Positions 43,165 through 52,002 of a DNA stretch of 64,000 nt are shown here, piece by piece. A program made the position numbers and the translations under genes. This stretch comes from an uncultured Eubacterium sp. (GTDB lineage Bacteria; Bacillota; Clostridia; Lachnospirales; Lachnospiraceae): positions 62,001 to 126,000 of the forward strand of contig CAJUTR010000004.1 of assembly GCA_910589665.1 (NCBI GenBank), in the 5' to 3' direction. Under the pieces are notes generated by a model. That model had not been told where the DNA came from. It searched no databases and saw only the letters and a list, made by a program, of their open reading frames with translations. The number at the start of each line of letters is the position of its first letter. The first letter of the stretch is position 1.

Positions 43165-44556
43165 CTACAACTCGCAGTTCTTTACCGTTCTCGGGAACGG
43201 CACGACATCACGGATATTCTGCATTCCGGTGAGATACATCACGCACCGCTCAAAACCGAGCCCGAACCCGGCATGCCTCGTCGAACCGTACTTTCTAAGA
43301 TCCAGATAAAACCCGTAATCCTCTTTGTTCAGGCCGCACTCGTCCATACGAGCCGTCAATTTGTCTAAGTCATCCTCTCTCTGGCTTCCGCCGATGATCT
43401 CCCCGATGCCAGGTACGAGACAGTCCATCGCCGCCACTGTTTTTCCGTCTTCGTTCATCTTCATGTAAAATGCCTTGATTTCTTTCGGATAATCGGTCAC
43501 AAATACCGGCCGTTTGAAAACTTCTTCCGTCAGATATCTCTCGTGCTCGGTCTGCAGGTCAGCGCCCCACGAAACCTTGTACTCGAACTTGTCATTGTTC
43601 TTCTGAAGGATTTCCACGGCCTCGGTGTACGTCACATGGGCAAACTCCGAATCCGCCACATGGTTCAGCCGCTCGATCAGTCCCTTATCCACAAAACGGT
43701 TGAAGAAATCCATTTCTTCCGGCGCATGTTCCAGCACATAGCGAATCACAAATTTCAGCATCTGTTCGGCCAGCATCATATCATCATTCAGATCCGCAAA
43801 CGCGATCTCCGGCTCGATCATCCAAAACTCCGCCGCGTGTCTGGTCGTATTCGAATTTTCCGCGCGGAACGTAGGCCCAAACGTGTAAATATTTTTAAAC
43901 GCCTGCGCAAATGTCTCTCCATTGAGCTGCCCGCTCACGGTCAGATTCGTCTCTTTCCCAAAGAAATCCTGCGTATAATCAATCGTTCCATCGCTGTTTT
44001 TCGGTACATTGTCCATATCAAGCGTCGTCACCCGGAACATCTCCCCTGCCCCTTCGCAGTCACTCCCGGTAATGAGCGGCGTGTGCACATACACGAAATC
44101 CCGTTCCTGGAAAAACGTGTGGATCGCGTAGGCAATGAGCGAGCGCACGCGGAACACGGCCTGGAACGTATTCGTTCTCGGCCTGAGATGGGAAATTTCC
44201 CTCAAATACTCAAAGGAGTGGCGTTTTTTCTGGAGCGGGTAGTCGCTGGTGGAGTTTCCCTCCACCGTCACGCTCTCCGCCTGGATCTCAAACGGCTGTT
44301 TCGCGTCCGGCGTCTCCACCAGCGTTCCCTTTACGATGATCGCCGCTCCTACATTGAGTTTTGAAATCGCTTCGAAATTGTCAAGTTTATCGCTGTAAAC
44401 GATCTGCAGCGGCTCAAAAAACGTGCCGTCGCTGATGACGATAAAACCAAATGTTTTCGAATCCCTTATACTTCGTATCCAGCCGCCGGCCGTCACTTCT
44501 TTCCCGGCGTATTTTTCTTTGTTACGGAACAGGTCCCGTATACTGGTAAGTTCCAT
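43165..44556 (-). CDS. asnS: asparaginyl-tRNA synthetase
   Basis: This class IIb synthetase charges tRNA-Asn. The 463-residue product has an N-terminal OB-fold anticodon-binding domain (about 1-100, [20 protein letters not shown]) and a class II core. Motif 2 is around [20 protein letters not shown] and motif 3 is [15 protein letters not shown]. The promoter (44630-44658) lies inside the end of the upstream nifJ gene, and a hairpin (44587-44620) opens the mRNA. No T-box motif was found. Confidence 0.97.
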   Translation of the reverse strand: MELTSIRDLFRNKEKYAGKEVTAGGWIRSIRDSKTFGFIVISDGTFFEPLQIVYSDKLDNFEAISKLNVGAAIIVKGTLVETPDAKQPFEIQAESVTVEGNSTSDYPLQKKRHSFEYLREISHLRPRTNTFQAVFRVRSLIAYAIHTFFQERDFVYVHTPLITGSDCEGAGEMFRVTTLDMDNVPKNSDGTIDYTQDFFGKETNLTVSGQLNGETFAQAFKNIYTFGPTFRAENSNTTRHAAEFWMIEPEIAFADLNDDMMLAEQMLKFVIRYVLEHAPEEMDFFNRFVDKGLIERLNHVADSEFAHVTYTEAVEILQKNNDKFEYKVSWGADLQTEHERYLTEEVFKRPVFVTDYPKEIKAFYMKMNEDGKTVAAMDCLVPGIGEIIGGSQREDDLDKLTARMDECGLNKEDYGFYLDLRKYGSTRHAGFGLGFERCVMYLTGMQNIRDVVPFPRTVKNCEL

Positions 44557-44586
44557 TTTCCTTATCCTCCTGATCTTTCGGGCCCA

Positions 44587-44620
44587 GAAATCAAATATCC
44601 CCTTCTGCCCCTGATTTCTT
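44587..44620 (-). promoter_or_regulatory. hairpin at the 5' end of the asnS mRNA
   Basis: Eight-base arms AGAAATCA and TGATTTCT (44613-44620 with 44587-44594 on the minus strand) enclose a G-rich loop and lie right at the expected transcript start. It may protect the 5' end or regulate expression. Confidence 0.4.
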
Positions 44621-44629
44621 CTTATTTAG

Positions 44630-44658
44630 TTATACACCATTTACGACATTTGTGCAAG
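44630..44658 (-). promoter_or_regulatory. sigma-A-type promoter of asnS-asnA
   Basis: On the minus strand TTGCAC (44653-44658) and TATAAC (44630-44635) are 17 bp apart; the -35 box lies within the last codons of nifJ. Confidence 0.6.
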
Positions 44659-47600
44659 TCTATCGTACTTCTCCTTCGCTTCTTTTTCTGATTTGTCAAA
44701 CAGCCGCTCCGCGCGTTCCGGGTTGGCGCGCATCAGACGGTTGTACCGCACCTCGCCCATCAGGAAGTCACGGTAATTGCCAGTCGGCTTTTTCGAATCG
44801 AGCGTAAACGGATTTTCACCTTTCCCAGCATTGTCAGGATTGTAGCGGAACAAGTGCCAGTAGCCTGCCTCAACCGCTTTTTTCTCCTCGCCCATCGAGT
44901 CTCCCATACCGGTCCGGATCCCGTGGTTGATACACGGCGCGTAAGCGATGATCAGCGAAGGGCCATGATACTGTTCCGCCTCCTGGAACGCCTTTACCGT
45001 CTGCGCCATATCGGCCCCCTGCGCCACCTGCGCGACATAAATATAGCCGTAACTCATGGCGATCGCCGCGAGATCTTTTTTCTTCACCTCTTTGCCCGCC
45101 GCCGCGAACTGGGCGATTGCTCCGGTCGGTGTCGATTTTGACGCCTGGCCTCCGGTATTTGAATACACTTCAGTGTCAAACACGAGGATGTTGATGTCCT
45201 GCCCGCTCGCGAGCACATGATCGAGGCCGCCGTACCCGATATCGTACGCCCATCCGTCACCGCCGAAGATCCACTGCGACTTCTTCGCCGCAAAATCTTT
45301 GTATTCCAGGATCGTCTGGGCATGGCTGCTGCCAGAAACGCTGCCGCCTTTTTCCAAATATTCGGTCAGCTCTTTCACCGCCTGCTTATTTTCACAGCCT
45401 TCGTCCCATGTCTCGAGATACCGGCTGCATTTTTGTTTCAGCTCGGCGTCGTCCGTCTCCTGTTCCAGCGCTTTTGCCGCTTCCTTTACTTTGGCCCGGA
45501 GCGTCCGCTGGCCGAGTTCCATACCGAAACCAAACTCCGCGTTATCTTCAAACAGGGAATTTGCCCAGGCCGGCCCCTCCCCGTCATGATTGACCGTATA
45601 CGGCATCGCCGGCGACGAACCGCCCCAGATCGAAGAACATCCGGTCGCGTTCGCGATATACATGCGGTCGCCGAACAACTGCGTAGCCAGTTTCGCGTAC
45701 TGCGTCTCCCCGCAGCCCGCGCACGCGCCCGAGAATTCTAAGAGCGGTTTTTTGAACTGGCTGCCCTTGACGGTATCAACTTTAAATTTCTCAAATACCT
45801 TCTCCGGCGTCTCGACATTTACCCCGTAGTCAAACAGTTTCTGCTGGTACATGCTCTCCTCTTTCGAGATCATCTTCAGCACGTCGTTCCGGTTGTTGCC
45901 CGGGCATACATTGACACAGTTGCCGCAGCCCGTACAGTCGAGCGGCGAGATCGTAATGGCAAATGTCATATCGTCCATGCCCGTCATTTTCGTTGTCGTT
46001 CCTTCCGGTGCCTGCGAAAGTGTATCGCCCTCGAGCGCGAGCGGCCGGATGCAGGCGTGCGGGCACACATAGGAACAGAAATTACACTGGATACACCCGT
46101 CCGGGTTCCAGCGCGGGATATCGATGCCGACGCCTCGTTTTTCATAAGCCGCCGAGCCGAGCGGCGCCGTTCCGTCCACATAATCGGTAAAGGCGGAAAC
46201 CGGAAGCTCGTCCCCCCGCTGCGCATTGATCTTGCTCTGGATGCCATTCACATAATCGATCAGCTTCTTATTATCTCCGCTCACCGGATCTGTGAGGTTC
46301 TCGTCCTCTGCCGACTGCCAGGACGACGGGATCTCGATTTCTTTAAATTTCTCCGCACCCGCCTCGATCGCCTTGTGGTTCATCTCGACGATGTCATCGC
46401 CCTTTTTCGAATACGTCTTCGTCGCCGCGTCTTTCATATAGCGGATCGCTTCTTCTTTCGGAATGATGCCGGAAATAACGAAAAACGCGGACTGCAGTAT
46501 CGTATTGATCCTTCCGCCGAGGCCGATCTCCTTCCCGAGCGCGAATCCGTCGATCGTGTAAAAATGAATGCCCTGTTCCGCGATATAGCGCTTGACCTGC
46601 CCCGGAAGGTTCTTTTCCAGCTCCTCTTTGTCCCACGAACAGTTGAGCAGGAACGAACCGCCTTTTTTCAGATCCTGTACCATATCGTATTTGTATATAT
46701 AAGCCGGCATGTGGCAGGCGACAAAATCCGCCTTGTCGATCAAGTACGACGACTTGATCGGCTCGTCGCCAAAGCGCAGGTGCGAAATCGTCACACCACC
46801 GGATTTCTTCGAATCGTAGTCAAAATATGCCTGCACATACTTTTCGGTGTGGTCACCGATGATCTTAATGGAGTTCTTATTGGCCCCGACCGTACCGTCG
46901 GCGCCCATGCCCCAGAACTTACAGCTCGTCGTGCCAGCCGGGCTCGTCTCCGGGCTCTCCGTCCTCGGAAGAGACAGATTCGTCACGTCGTCCTCGATGC
47001 CGAGCGTAAATCCGTTCTTCGACGTATTCTCAAACACGGCCATGATGTCCGCCGGATACGTGTCCTTCGAACCGAGTCCGTAGCGGCCGCCGAACACGGT
47101 CACCCCTTTAAACTTACTGTCTTTTAGCGCCGCCGACACATCGAGGTACAGCGCCTCTCCCTGCGCGCCCGGCTCTTTGCTGCGGTCGAGCACCTGGATC
47201 TGTTTGACGGTATCTGGAAGCGCCGAGAGAAGATGCTTCGCGCTGAACGGACGGAACAGGCGCACTTTCACGAGTCCGACCTTTTCTCCTTTCGCCGTCA
47301 GGTAATCGATCGTTTCCTCTACCGCATCGCACACGGAGCCCATCGCCACGATGACTTTCTCCGCATCCGGCGCGCCATAATAATTAAACAGTTTATAATC
47401 GGTGCCGATCTTTTTATTTACCATATCCATATACGTTTCCACGATCGCCGGCAAACGGTCATAATATGGATTTGACGCCTCCCTCACCTGGAAAAAGATA
47501 TCGGGATTCTGTGCCGTACCCCTCTGCACCGGATGGTTCGGGTTCAACGCTCTCTCGCGGAACGCGCGGACCTCATCCATCGGGCACATTTCCTTCAAAT

Positions 47601-48192
47601 CCTCATAATCCCATATTTCGATCTTCTGGATCTCATGCGACGTGCGGAATCCGTCAAAGAAATGCAAAAAAGGCACCCTTCCCGCAATCGCGGCAAGGTG
47701 TGCCACTGCTCCTAAATCCATAACTTCCTGTACATTTCCCGCGCACAGCATCGCAAAGCCTGTCCCACGGCAGGCGTACACATCCGTGTGGTCGCCAAAA
47801 ATCGACAGCGCATGGCTCGCCAGCGCGCGCGCCGATACGTGGATCACTGCCGGCAGCAGTTCGCCCGCGATCTTATACATGTTCGGAACCATGAGTAAAA
47901 GTCCCTGTGACGCTGTGTACGTTGTCGCCAGCGCTCCCGCCTGCAGTGCGCCGTGGAGCGCGCCGGCCGCTCCGGCCTCTGACTGCATCTCGCTCATCAC
48001 GACGGACTGCCCAAATATGTTTTTCAAGCCCTCACTCGCCCAAATATCGGTGTAATCCGCCATCGGGGACGAAGGAGTGATCGGATAAATAGCAGATGCC
48101 TCCGTAAACGCGTACGATACGTGAGCCGCCGCCATATTTCCATCCATTGTCTTTTTCTTGCGGGAAATCGTTCCCTTTTCGTTATTCGCCAT
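44641..48192 (-). CDS. nifJ: pyruvate:ferredoxin (flavodoxin) oxidoreductase, copy 1
   Basis: A single-chain PFOR of 1183 residues that oxidises pyruvate to acetyl-CoA and CO2 and passes electrons to ferredoxin. Domain I starts MDGNMAAAHVSYAFTEASAI. Domain V carries two [4Fe-4S] motifs (CIQCNFCSYVCPHA and CTGCGNCVNVCPG). A proximal cluster motif is in FSGACAGCGETQYAKL, and the thiamine-diphosphate site is GDGWAYDIGYGGLDHV. The ATG at 48190-48192 (MANNEKGTIS) follows AAGAGG; another ATG lies two codons upstream. A second, diverged paralogue begins beyond the xylan island. A -10-like TATAAT is at 48256-48261. Confidence 0.97.
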   Translation of the reverse strand: MANNEKGTISRKKKTMDGNMAAAHVSYAFTEASAIYPITPSSPMADYTDIWASEGLKNIFGQSVVMSEMQSEAGAAGALHGALQAGALATTYTASQGLLLMVPNMYKIAGELLPAVIHVSARALASHALSIFGDHTDVYACRGTGFAMLCAGNVQEVMDLGAVAHLAAIAGRVPFLHFFDGFRTSHEIQKIEIWDYEDLKEMCPMDEVRAFRERALNPNHPVQRGTAQNPDIFFQVREASNPYYDRLPAIVETYMDMVNKKIGTDYKLFNYYGAPDAEKVIVAMGSVCDAVEETIDYLTAKGEKVGLVKVRLFRPFSAKHLLSALPDTVKQIQVLDRSKEPGAQGEALYLDVSAALKDSKFKGVTVFGGRYGLGSKDTYPADIMAVFENTSKNGFTLGIEDDVTNLSLPRTESPETSPAGTTSCKFWGMGADGTVGANKNSIKIIGDHTEKYVQAYFDYDSKKSGGVTISHLRFGDEPIKSSYLIDKADFVACHMPAYIYKYDMVQDLKKGGSFLLNCSWDKEELEKNLPGQVKRYIAEQGIHFYTIDGFALGKEIGLGGRINTILQSAFFVISGIIPKEEAIRYMKDAATKTYSKKGDDIVEMNHKAIEAGAEKFKEIEIPSSWQSAEDENLTDPVSGDNKKLIDYVNGIQSKINAQRGDELPVSAFTDYVDGTAPLGSAAYEKRGVGIDIPRWNPDGCIQCNFCSYVCPHACIRPLALEGDTLSQAPEGTTTKMTGMDDMTFAITISPLDCTGCGNCVNVCPGNNRNDVLKMISKEESMYQQKLFDYGVNVETPEKVFEKFKVDTVKGSQFKKPLLEFSGACAGCGETQYAKLATQLFGDRMYIANATGCSSIWGGSSPAMPYTVNHDGEGPAWANSLFEDNAEFGFGMELGQRTLRAKVKEAAKALEQETDDAELKQKCSRYLETWDEGCENKQAVKELTEYLEKGGSVSGSSHAQTILEYKDFAAKKSQWIFGGDGWAYDIGYGGLDHVLASGQDINILVFDTEVYSNTGGQASKSTPTGAIAQFAAAGKEVKKKDLAAIAMSYGYIYVAQVAQGADMAQTVKAFQEAEQYHGPSLIIAYAPCINHGIRTGMGDSMGEEKKAVEAGYWHLFRYNPDNAGKGENPFTLDSKKPTGNYRDFLMGEVRYNRLMRANPERAERLFDKSEKEAKEKYDRLAQMS

Positions 48193-48229
48193 AGTCATAC
48201 CTCTTTTCTGCATAGTCAGGTCCTGATGC

Positions 48230-48246
48230 TTGTACAAAAACCTGTA
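48230..48246. promoter_or_regulatory. shared 17 bp motif, copy 1 (upstream of nifJ copy 1)
   Basis: TTGTACAAAAACCTGTA lies about 40 bp upstream of the nifJ start and matches 55761-55777 at 16 of 17 positions. It could be a binding site for the same regulator. It contains the palindromic core TTGTACAA. Confidence 0.4.
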
Positions 48247-48289
48247 TTACTTGTAATTATATGCAGAAACAGGAAAAATATGACTACAA

Positions 48290-50224
48290 TCATTCGGAAA
48301 TCGAAGAACTTACCGCTCGCCCGTCTATGGACACGTTGACGGCGTCCTCCGTCTGTATAGCCGGCCTGGCGTCTGGAAGCGCCACAGTCATCCCGCACTT
48401 CTCAAAAACAACCGTATCCGCGTGCCGGATATAATAGGCAGAAGCCGGCAGATTTCCAAACACGTTGGATTCCGGGTACTGGTCGGCAAATTCCGGCGGC
48501 GGGGACGGGACGGCGGAGACGCCCCCCTCGTAAATGGCATTGACACCGTGAAAATAAATGTCCCTGATCGTATGTACCTCTCCGCCTGGCGTCCGGTATC
48601 CCCCGAGATAACAGCCGTACGGCCGGCGCACGCGTTCCGCCTCGATCCATTCAAAGGTAATCTCTTCCACGCTGCCGATCCGTCTTGTTCCCCAGTCCGG
48701 TGTCCGGCCCTTGTCCGCGATAATGATAAAAAACACGCTCTCCACATTCTGTATCGTGATCCGGCGAAAACGCAAATTCCGCACGCGCCCGCCGTCGACG
48801 CACTGGACGGCGATGGCGCACGTCCGGGTATCCTTGATCATACAGTCCTCACAGACACAGTTCGTAAAGCCGCCATAGCTGTATGTTCCAAATTTTATGC
48901 CGTTCGCCATCGTGCTCACGATACTGGTATTCCGAACGAGCACATTGTCGCATCCGCTCTCATTTCCGCTCTTAAAGCATATGGCGTCGTCATCCGCCTG
49001 AATACAGCAGTTCTCGATGAGGACGCGGAAACAGTCACAAATGTCGATGCCGTCCCGGTTTGGATACCAGGTGGAATACAGGTTCAGGTCATGTATATAG
49101 AGATCGTCGCATTCCACAACCGGAATCGTCCACATCCCGGCGTCTTTCACATACAGATCGCACAGCTGCGCCTGAGGACAGCCGACGAGCAAGACCGCGC
49201 AGACGCGGAGGCTCTCGGAACCGTAAGCTCCCGGGAAATCCCCGCTCCCGTCGATCGTGCCGCCTCCCATGATGCGGATATTTTCCTGTGAATCCGCGTA
49301 GATCAGCGATTTCTGCGGCCCCTGCACCATCGTATTCCAGTTCGGATGCTGGCTGCTCAGCCTCACCGGATAGGCGTCGAGATCCAACACCCCTTTCAGG
49401 ACCGCATCCTCTTCGATATACAACGTCACATTACGTTTTAACTCGATCATACCGGTCAGATATGTACCGTCCTTCAAATACACGACGCCGCCCGACTGCC
49501 CGACCTGGTCGATGAGGCGCTGCAACTCGTCTGTCACCACGGTCGTCCCGTCCGCCGCGATCCCCATCTCCCTGGCGTCCAAAAGAACTCCGCCATCCGG
49601 CACCGCCTGTTCCACAGACTGGACCGGCCGGGCGTACAACTGAACCCGGTTGACGTACAGGACCCCGCCGTAACTGCCGGACGACAGCACATGGATCGTA
49701 TCCGCCGGCGCTATAAACGCCGCGTTCCACAACAATCTCTTTCCATCCACAAACAGCGAATAGGTGTGCGACTTCGTATCGAGCACCAGATACACGCTGT
49801 ACCAGGCATCGCTCTCAAAATGACACAGCTTCTGTTTCTTCTTTCCGTCATACGCGTAGAAATAGGCTCCTTCCGTATCCATCTGTATGACCTTATCCGC
49901 ATCCCCGCATTCCCGGCCGGCATAAAGCGTCAGGACATTGACGCCCGTGTTATGGATCTCCATTCTGACCCATAGCGACACGGCCAGCTTTCCTTCCTGT
50001 GCCGGAAATACGGTGCGGATACTGCTATTTTCCCCGCAGATCTTCATACTGCGGTTTTCCTCATTGGGAACATCTACGCAGACAGCCGTTCCCTGTATGT
50101 CCCATCTGTTGTTGGCAGAAGCCGTCTCTTCCCGGAAATCTTCCTGAATGAGATAAGAGATCTGCGTCCTCTCTTCCATTTTTACGTCCGGCTCCCGGTA
50201 TTGCTGCTTTATTTTATGATCCAT
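48290..50224 (-). CDS. GH28-family (pectinase-like) glycoside hydrolase with N-terminal LamG-like domain
   Basis: A 644-residue protein without a signal peptide. Residues ~25-200 look like a laminin-G/concanavalin beta-sandwich (WVRMEIHNTGVNVLTLYAG; YLVLDTKSHTYSLFVDGK). From ~215 on is a right-handed beta-helix with GH28 motifs: NRDGIDI (NxD), QADDDAICFKSG (DD) and NGIKFGTYSYGG in place of the usual GHG. The substrate could be a galacturonide or a related side chain acting on imported oligosaccharides. It follows the SGNH esterase gene by 42 bp and likely shares its promoter. AAAGGA precedes the start. Confidence 0.88.
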   Translation of the reverse strand: MDHKIKQQYREPDVKMEERTQISYLIQEDFREETASANNRWDIQGTAVCVDVPNEENRSMKICGENSSIRTVFPAQEGKLAVSLWVRMEIHNTGVNVLTLYAGRECGDADKVIQMDTEGAYFYAYDGKKKQKLCHFESDAWYSVYLVLDTKSHTYSLFVDGKRLLWNAAFIAPADTIHVLSSGSYGGVLYVNRVQLYARPVQSVEQAVPDGGVLLDAREMGIAADGTTVVTDELQRLIDQVGQSGGVVYLKDGTYLTGMIELKRNVTLYIEEDAVLKGVLDLDAYPVRLSSQHPNWNTMVQGPQKSLIYADSQENIRIMGGGTIDGSGDFPGAYGSESLRVCAVLLVGCPQAQLCDLYVKDAGMWTIPVVECDDLYIHDLNLYSTWYPNRDGIDICDCFRVLIENCCIQADDDAICFKSGNESGCDNVLVRNTSIVSTMANGIKFGTYSYGGFTNCVCEDCMIKDTRTCAIAVQCVDGGRVRNLRFRRITIQNVESVFFIIIADKGRTPDWGTRRIGSVEEITFEWIEAERVRRPYGCYLGGYRTPGGEVHTIRDIYFHGVNAIYEGGVSAVPSPPPEFADQYPESNVFGNLPASAYYIRHADTVVFEKCGMTVALPDARPAIQTEDAVNVSIDGRAVSSSISE

Positions 50225-50266
50225 ATCGTTCCTTTACTCATTTTGCTGTTTACTCACTCAGATTAC

Positions 50267-51901
50267 TTACTCAAACAACTTCAGGTCAATGGCATTTGCC
50301 ATCGCCTCGTATCCGTCATACGGGTGCAGGCCATCGTCATGCGTATATTCTTCCAACACATTTTTCGGATTTTCCGGATCGGCCACCGCGCTCTCAAAGT
50401 CAATGATGCCATCCATCTGCGAATCCGCCGAGCGCATCCAGTTATTGATCATCGTCCTCACCTGCTCGGATCCCTCACTGTAATAATCGCTCGTTCCAAA
50501 TGGAAGAATCGGCGCGCCGTATACTTTAATGCCATTATCGTGGCAGAGTTTCACCATTTTCTGGTACTCCGGCAAAAGCTTGTCATATAAGCTCGCATCC
50601 GGCAGCTTGTTCAGGTCGTTGACGCCGAACAGGATGATACAGTAGGCAACCCCGTCATGCTCCAGTAGATCCCTGGCAAAACGGTCTTTTCCGGCATCGG
50701 TCGGATAACTGCCGAGGATAGAATTGGCGCCGATCCCCTCATTGATCAGGGAAATGTGGTTCTTTGACTCATCTGCCTGCAGGCGCTTCGCGAAATAGTC
50801 GATCCATCTCGTATAGCTGTCCGGTTTTTTCCCTAAGTAGGAGGCGTCCGTTCCGTATCCGTCCGTGATCGAATCGCCGAAACATACGACCGCCTTACTC
50901 TTCGCCGGCGACCAGATGGACACGTCTGCCAGGAAGAACCAGCTCGTCGTCGTTTTCGGTCTCTTAAATGTCTCCTCGGAAACCTGATTGCCCTCGACCT
51001 GATATGTCGTCGCCCTGGCTCCCCGGTGGCCCGTTACGTTCTTTTCCGGCGCCGCTCCAAAATAGATGGACACTGCGACATTATCGAGCGCATTGACCGG
51101 GAACGCGACCTCGTCCGTCACGATCACCTGTCCCGCCGGAATGACAAACTCCTCACTGCCTCCTACCGTGACCGCCTGATCGGTAGCCGTATCGATCGTG
51201 GACTCGTCTGCTTTGACCTGCTTTGCCAAGTGCATCGACCGGATCTCCACATCGCTGTCCCCGTACTGGTTAGAAAGGCGCAGCCTCAGCTTGTCCCCGC
51301 CGGTCGTCACACGGATGATCTCGCGGACGGTCGTATCGGGAAGCGCCTGTTTCGGCATCGCGTCCTTCGTCGCATCACATTTTTCCTCTGCCGTTCCCCA
51401 CGTCGTCACCCATTTGAATGACTGCGCCGGTGTTTCGGATGCCGGCGGCTCTGTTACCGCCGGTGCGGACGATGACGGTGCCGACGGCTCTGATGGTGCC
51501 GATGGCACGGATGATGCCCCGTTCGGAGTCACAGAAGAGACTGGTTTTTTGTTATCAGATTTATCCTGTACTGTCACTTTACAGGTAAGTGTCTTCTTTT
51601 TCTTACCCAGTTTGTACTTCGCCGTGATCGTTGCCTTTCCGGCTTTCACCCCTCGGATCTTCGCCTTCTTTTTCGACGATTGAACGACCTTCGCGATCTT
51701 TTTCTGTTTGGAACCCCATGTGATTTTTGCCTTCTTTGCCGCGTTTTTCAGTGACAGGGTGATCGTTTTCCCCACCGGCACGGTCGCGCGGCTCTTACTC
51801 ATCTTTGGTTGTTTCGCCGCCATACTTTCCGCTGGGGCGAGTAATGACAGCGCCATCGCCATGCTGAGAACGATGCCGCTTGCTCTTTTTACTGCTCGCA
51901 T
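50267..51901 (-). CDS. secreted SGNH/GDSL esterase with Ig-like (BIG2) domain
   Basis: A 544-residue exported protein. A signal peptide (IVLSMAMALSLLAPAESMAA) is followed by a lysine-rich Ig-like module (about 30-110) and a Ser/Pro/Ala linker (PSAPSEPSAPSSSAPAV). A jelly-roll-like section and the SGNH hydrolase domain complete it: block I VVCFGDSITDGYG, block II NEGIGANS, block III FGVNDLN, block V DGLHPYDGY. The likely action is deacetylation of xylan or oligosaccharides. The start follows GGAGGAAGG. It has its own promoter (51965-51993) and is the intact paralogue of the broken copy at 56764-57884. Confidence 0.9.
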   Translation of the reverse strand: MRAVKRASGIVLSMAMALSLLAPAESMAAKQPKMSKSRATVPVGKTITLSLKNAAKKAKITWGSKQKKIAKVVQSSKKKAKIRGVKAGKATITAKYKLGKKKKTLTCKVTVQDKSDNKKPVSSVTPNGASSVPSAPSEPSAPSSSAPAVTEPPASETPAQSFKWVTTWGTAEEKCDATKDAMPKQALPDTTVREIIRVTTGGDKLRLRLSNQYGDSDVEIRSMHLAKQVKADESTIDTATDQAVTVGGSEEFVIPAGQVIVTDEVAFPVNALDNVAVSIYFGAAPEKNVTGHRGARATTYQVEGNQVSEETFKRPKTTTSWFFLADVSIWSPAKSKAVVCFGDSITDGYGTDASYLGKKPDSYTRWIDYFAKRLQADESKNHISLINEGIGANSILGSYPTDAGKDRFARDLLEHDGVAYCIILFGVNDLNKLPDASLYDKLLPEYQKMVKLCHDNGIKVYGAPILPFGTSDYYSEGSEQVRTMINNWMRSADSQMDGIIDFESAVADPENPKNVLEEYTHDDGLHPYDGYEAMANAIDLKLFE

Positions 51902-51964
51902 AATACCTTCCTCCTAAAAATAAATGTTTTAAAGACCAATAGTTCACATTACAGCCTTACCAAT

Positions 51965-51993
51965 ATTTTAACAGAAGTGCCAGCTTATGTAAA
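51965..51993 (-). promoter_or_regulatory. sigma-A-type promoter of the SGNH esterase-GH28 genes
   Basis: On the minus strand TTTACA (51988-51993) and TAAAAT (51965-51970) are 17 bp apart, about 65 bp upstream of the esterase start. Confidence 0.65.
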
Positions 51994-52002
51994 GGAGACG
52001 GA

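Noticed and set aside
44557..44658. T-box leader upstream of asnS
   Set aside because: The leader is under 90 bases and has one short hairpin only, too small for a T-box, with no antiterminator motif.
46057..47127. A 356-codon plus-strand frame opposite nifJ
   Set aside because: It is antisense to conserved iron-sulfur and thiamine domains and has an arginine-rich composition typical of shadow frames in GC-rich genes.
48230..48246. Rex (redox) operator upstream of nifJ
   Set aside because: The motif has TTGTACAA but not the TTGTGA-n6-TCACAA or TTGTTAA-n4-TTAACAA pattern expected for Rex.
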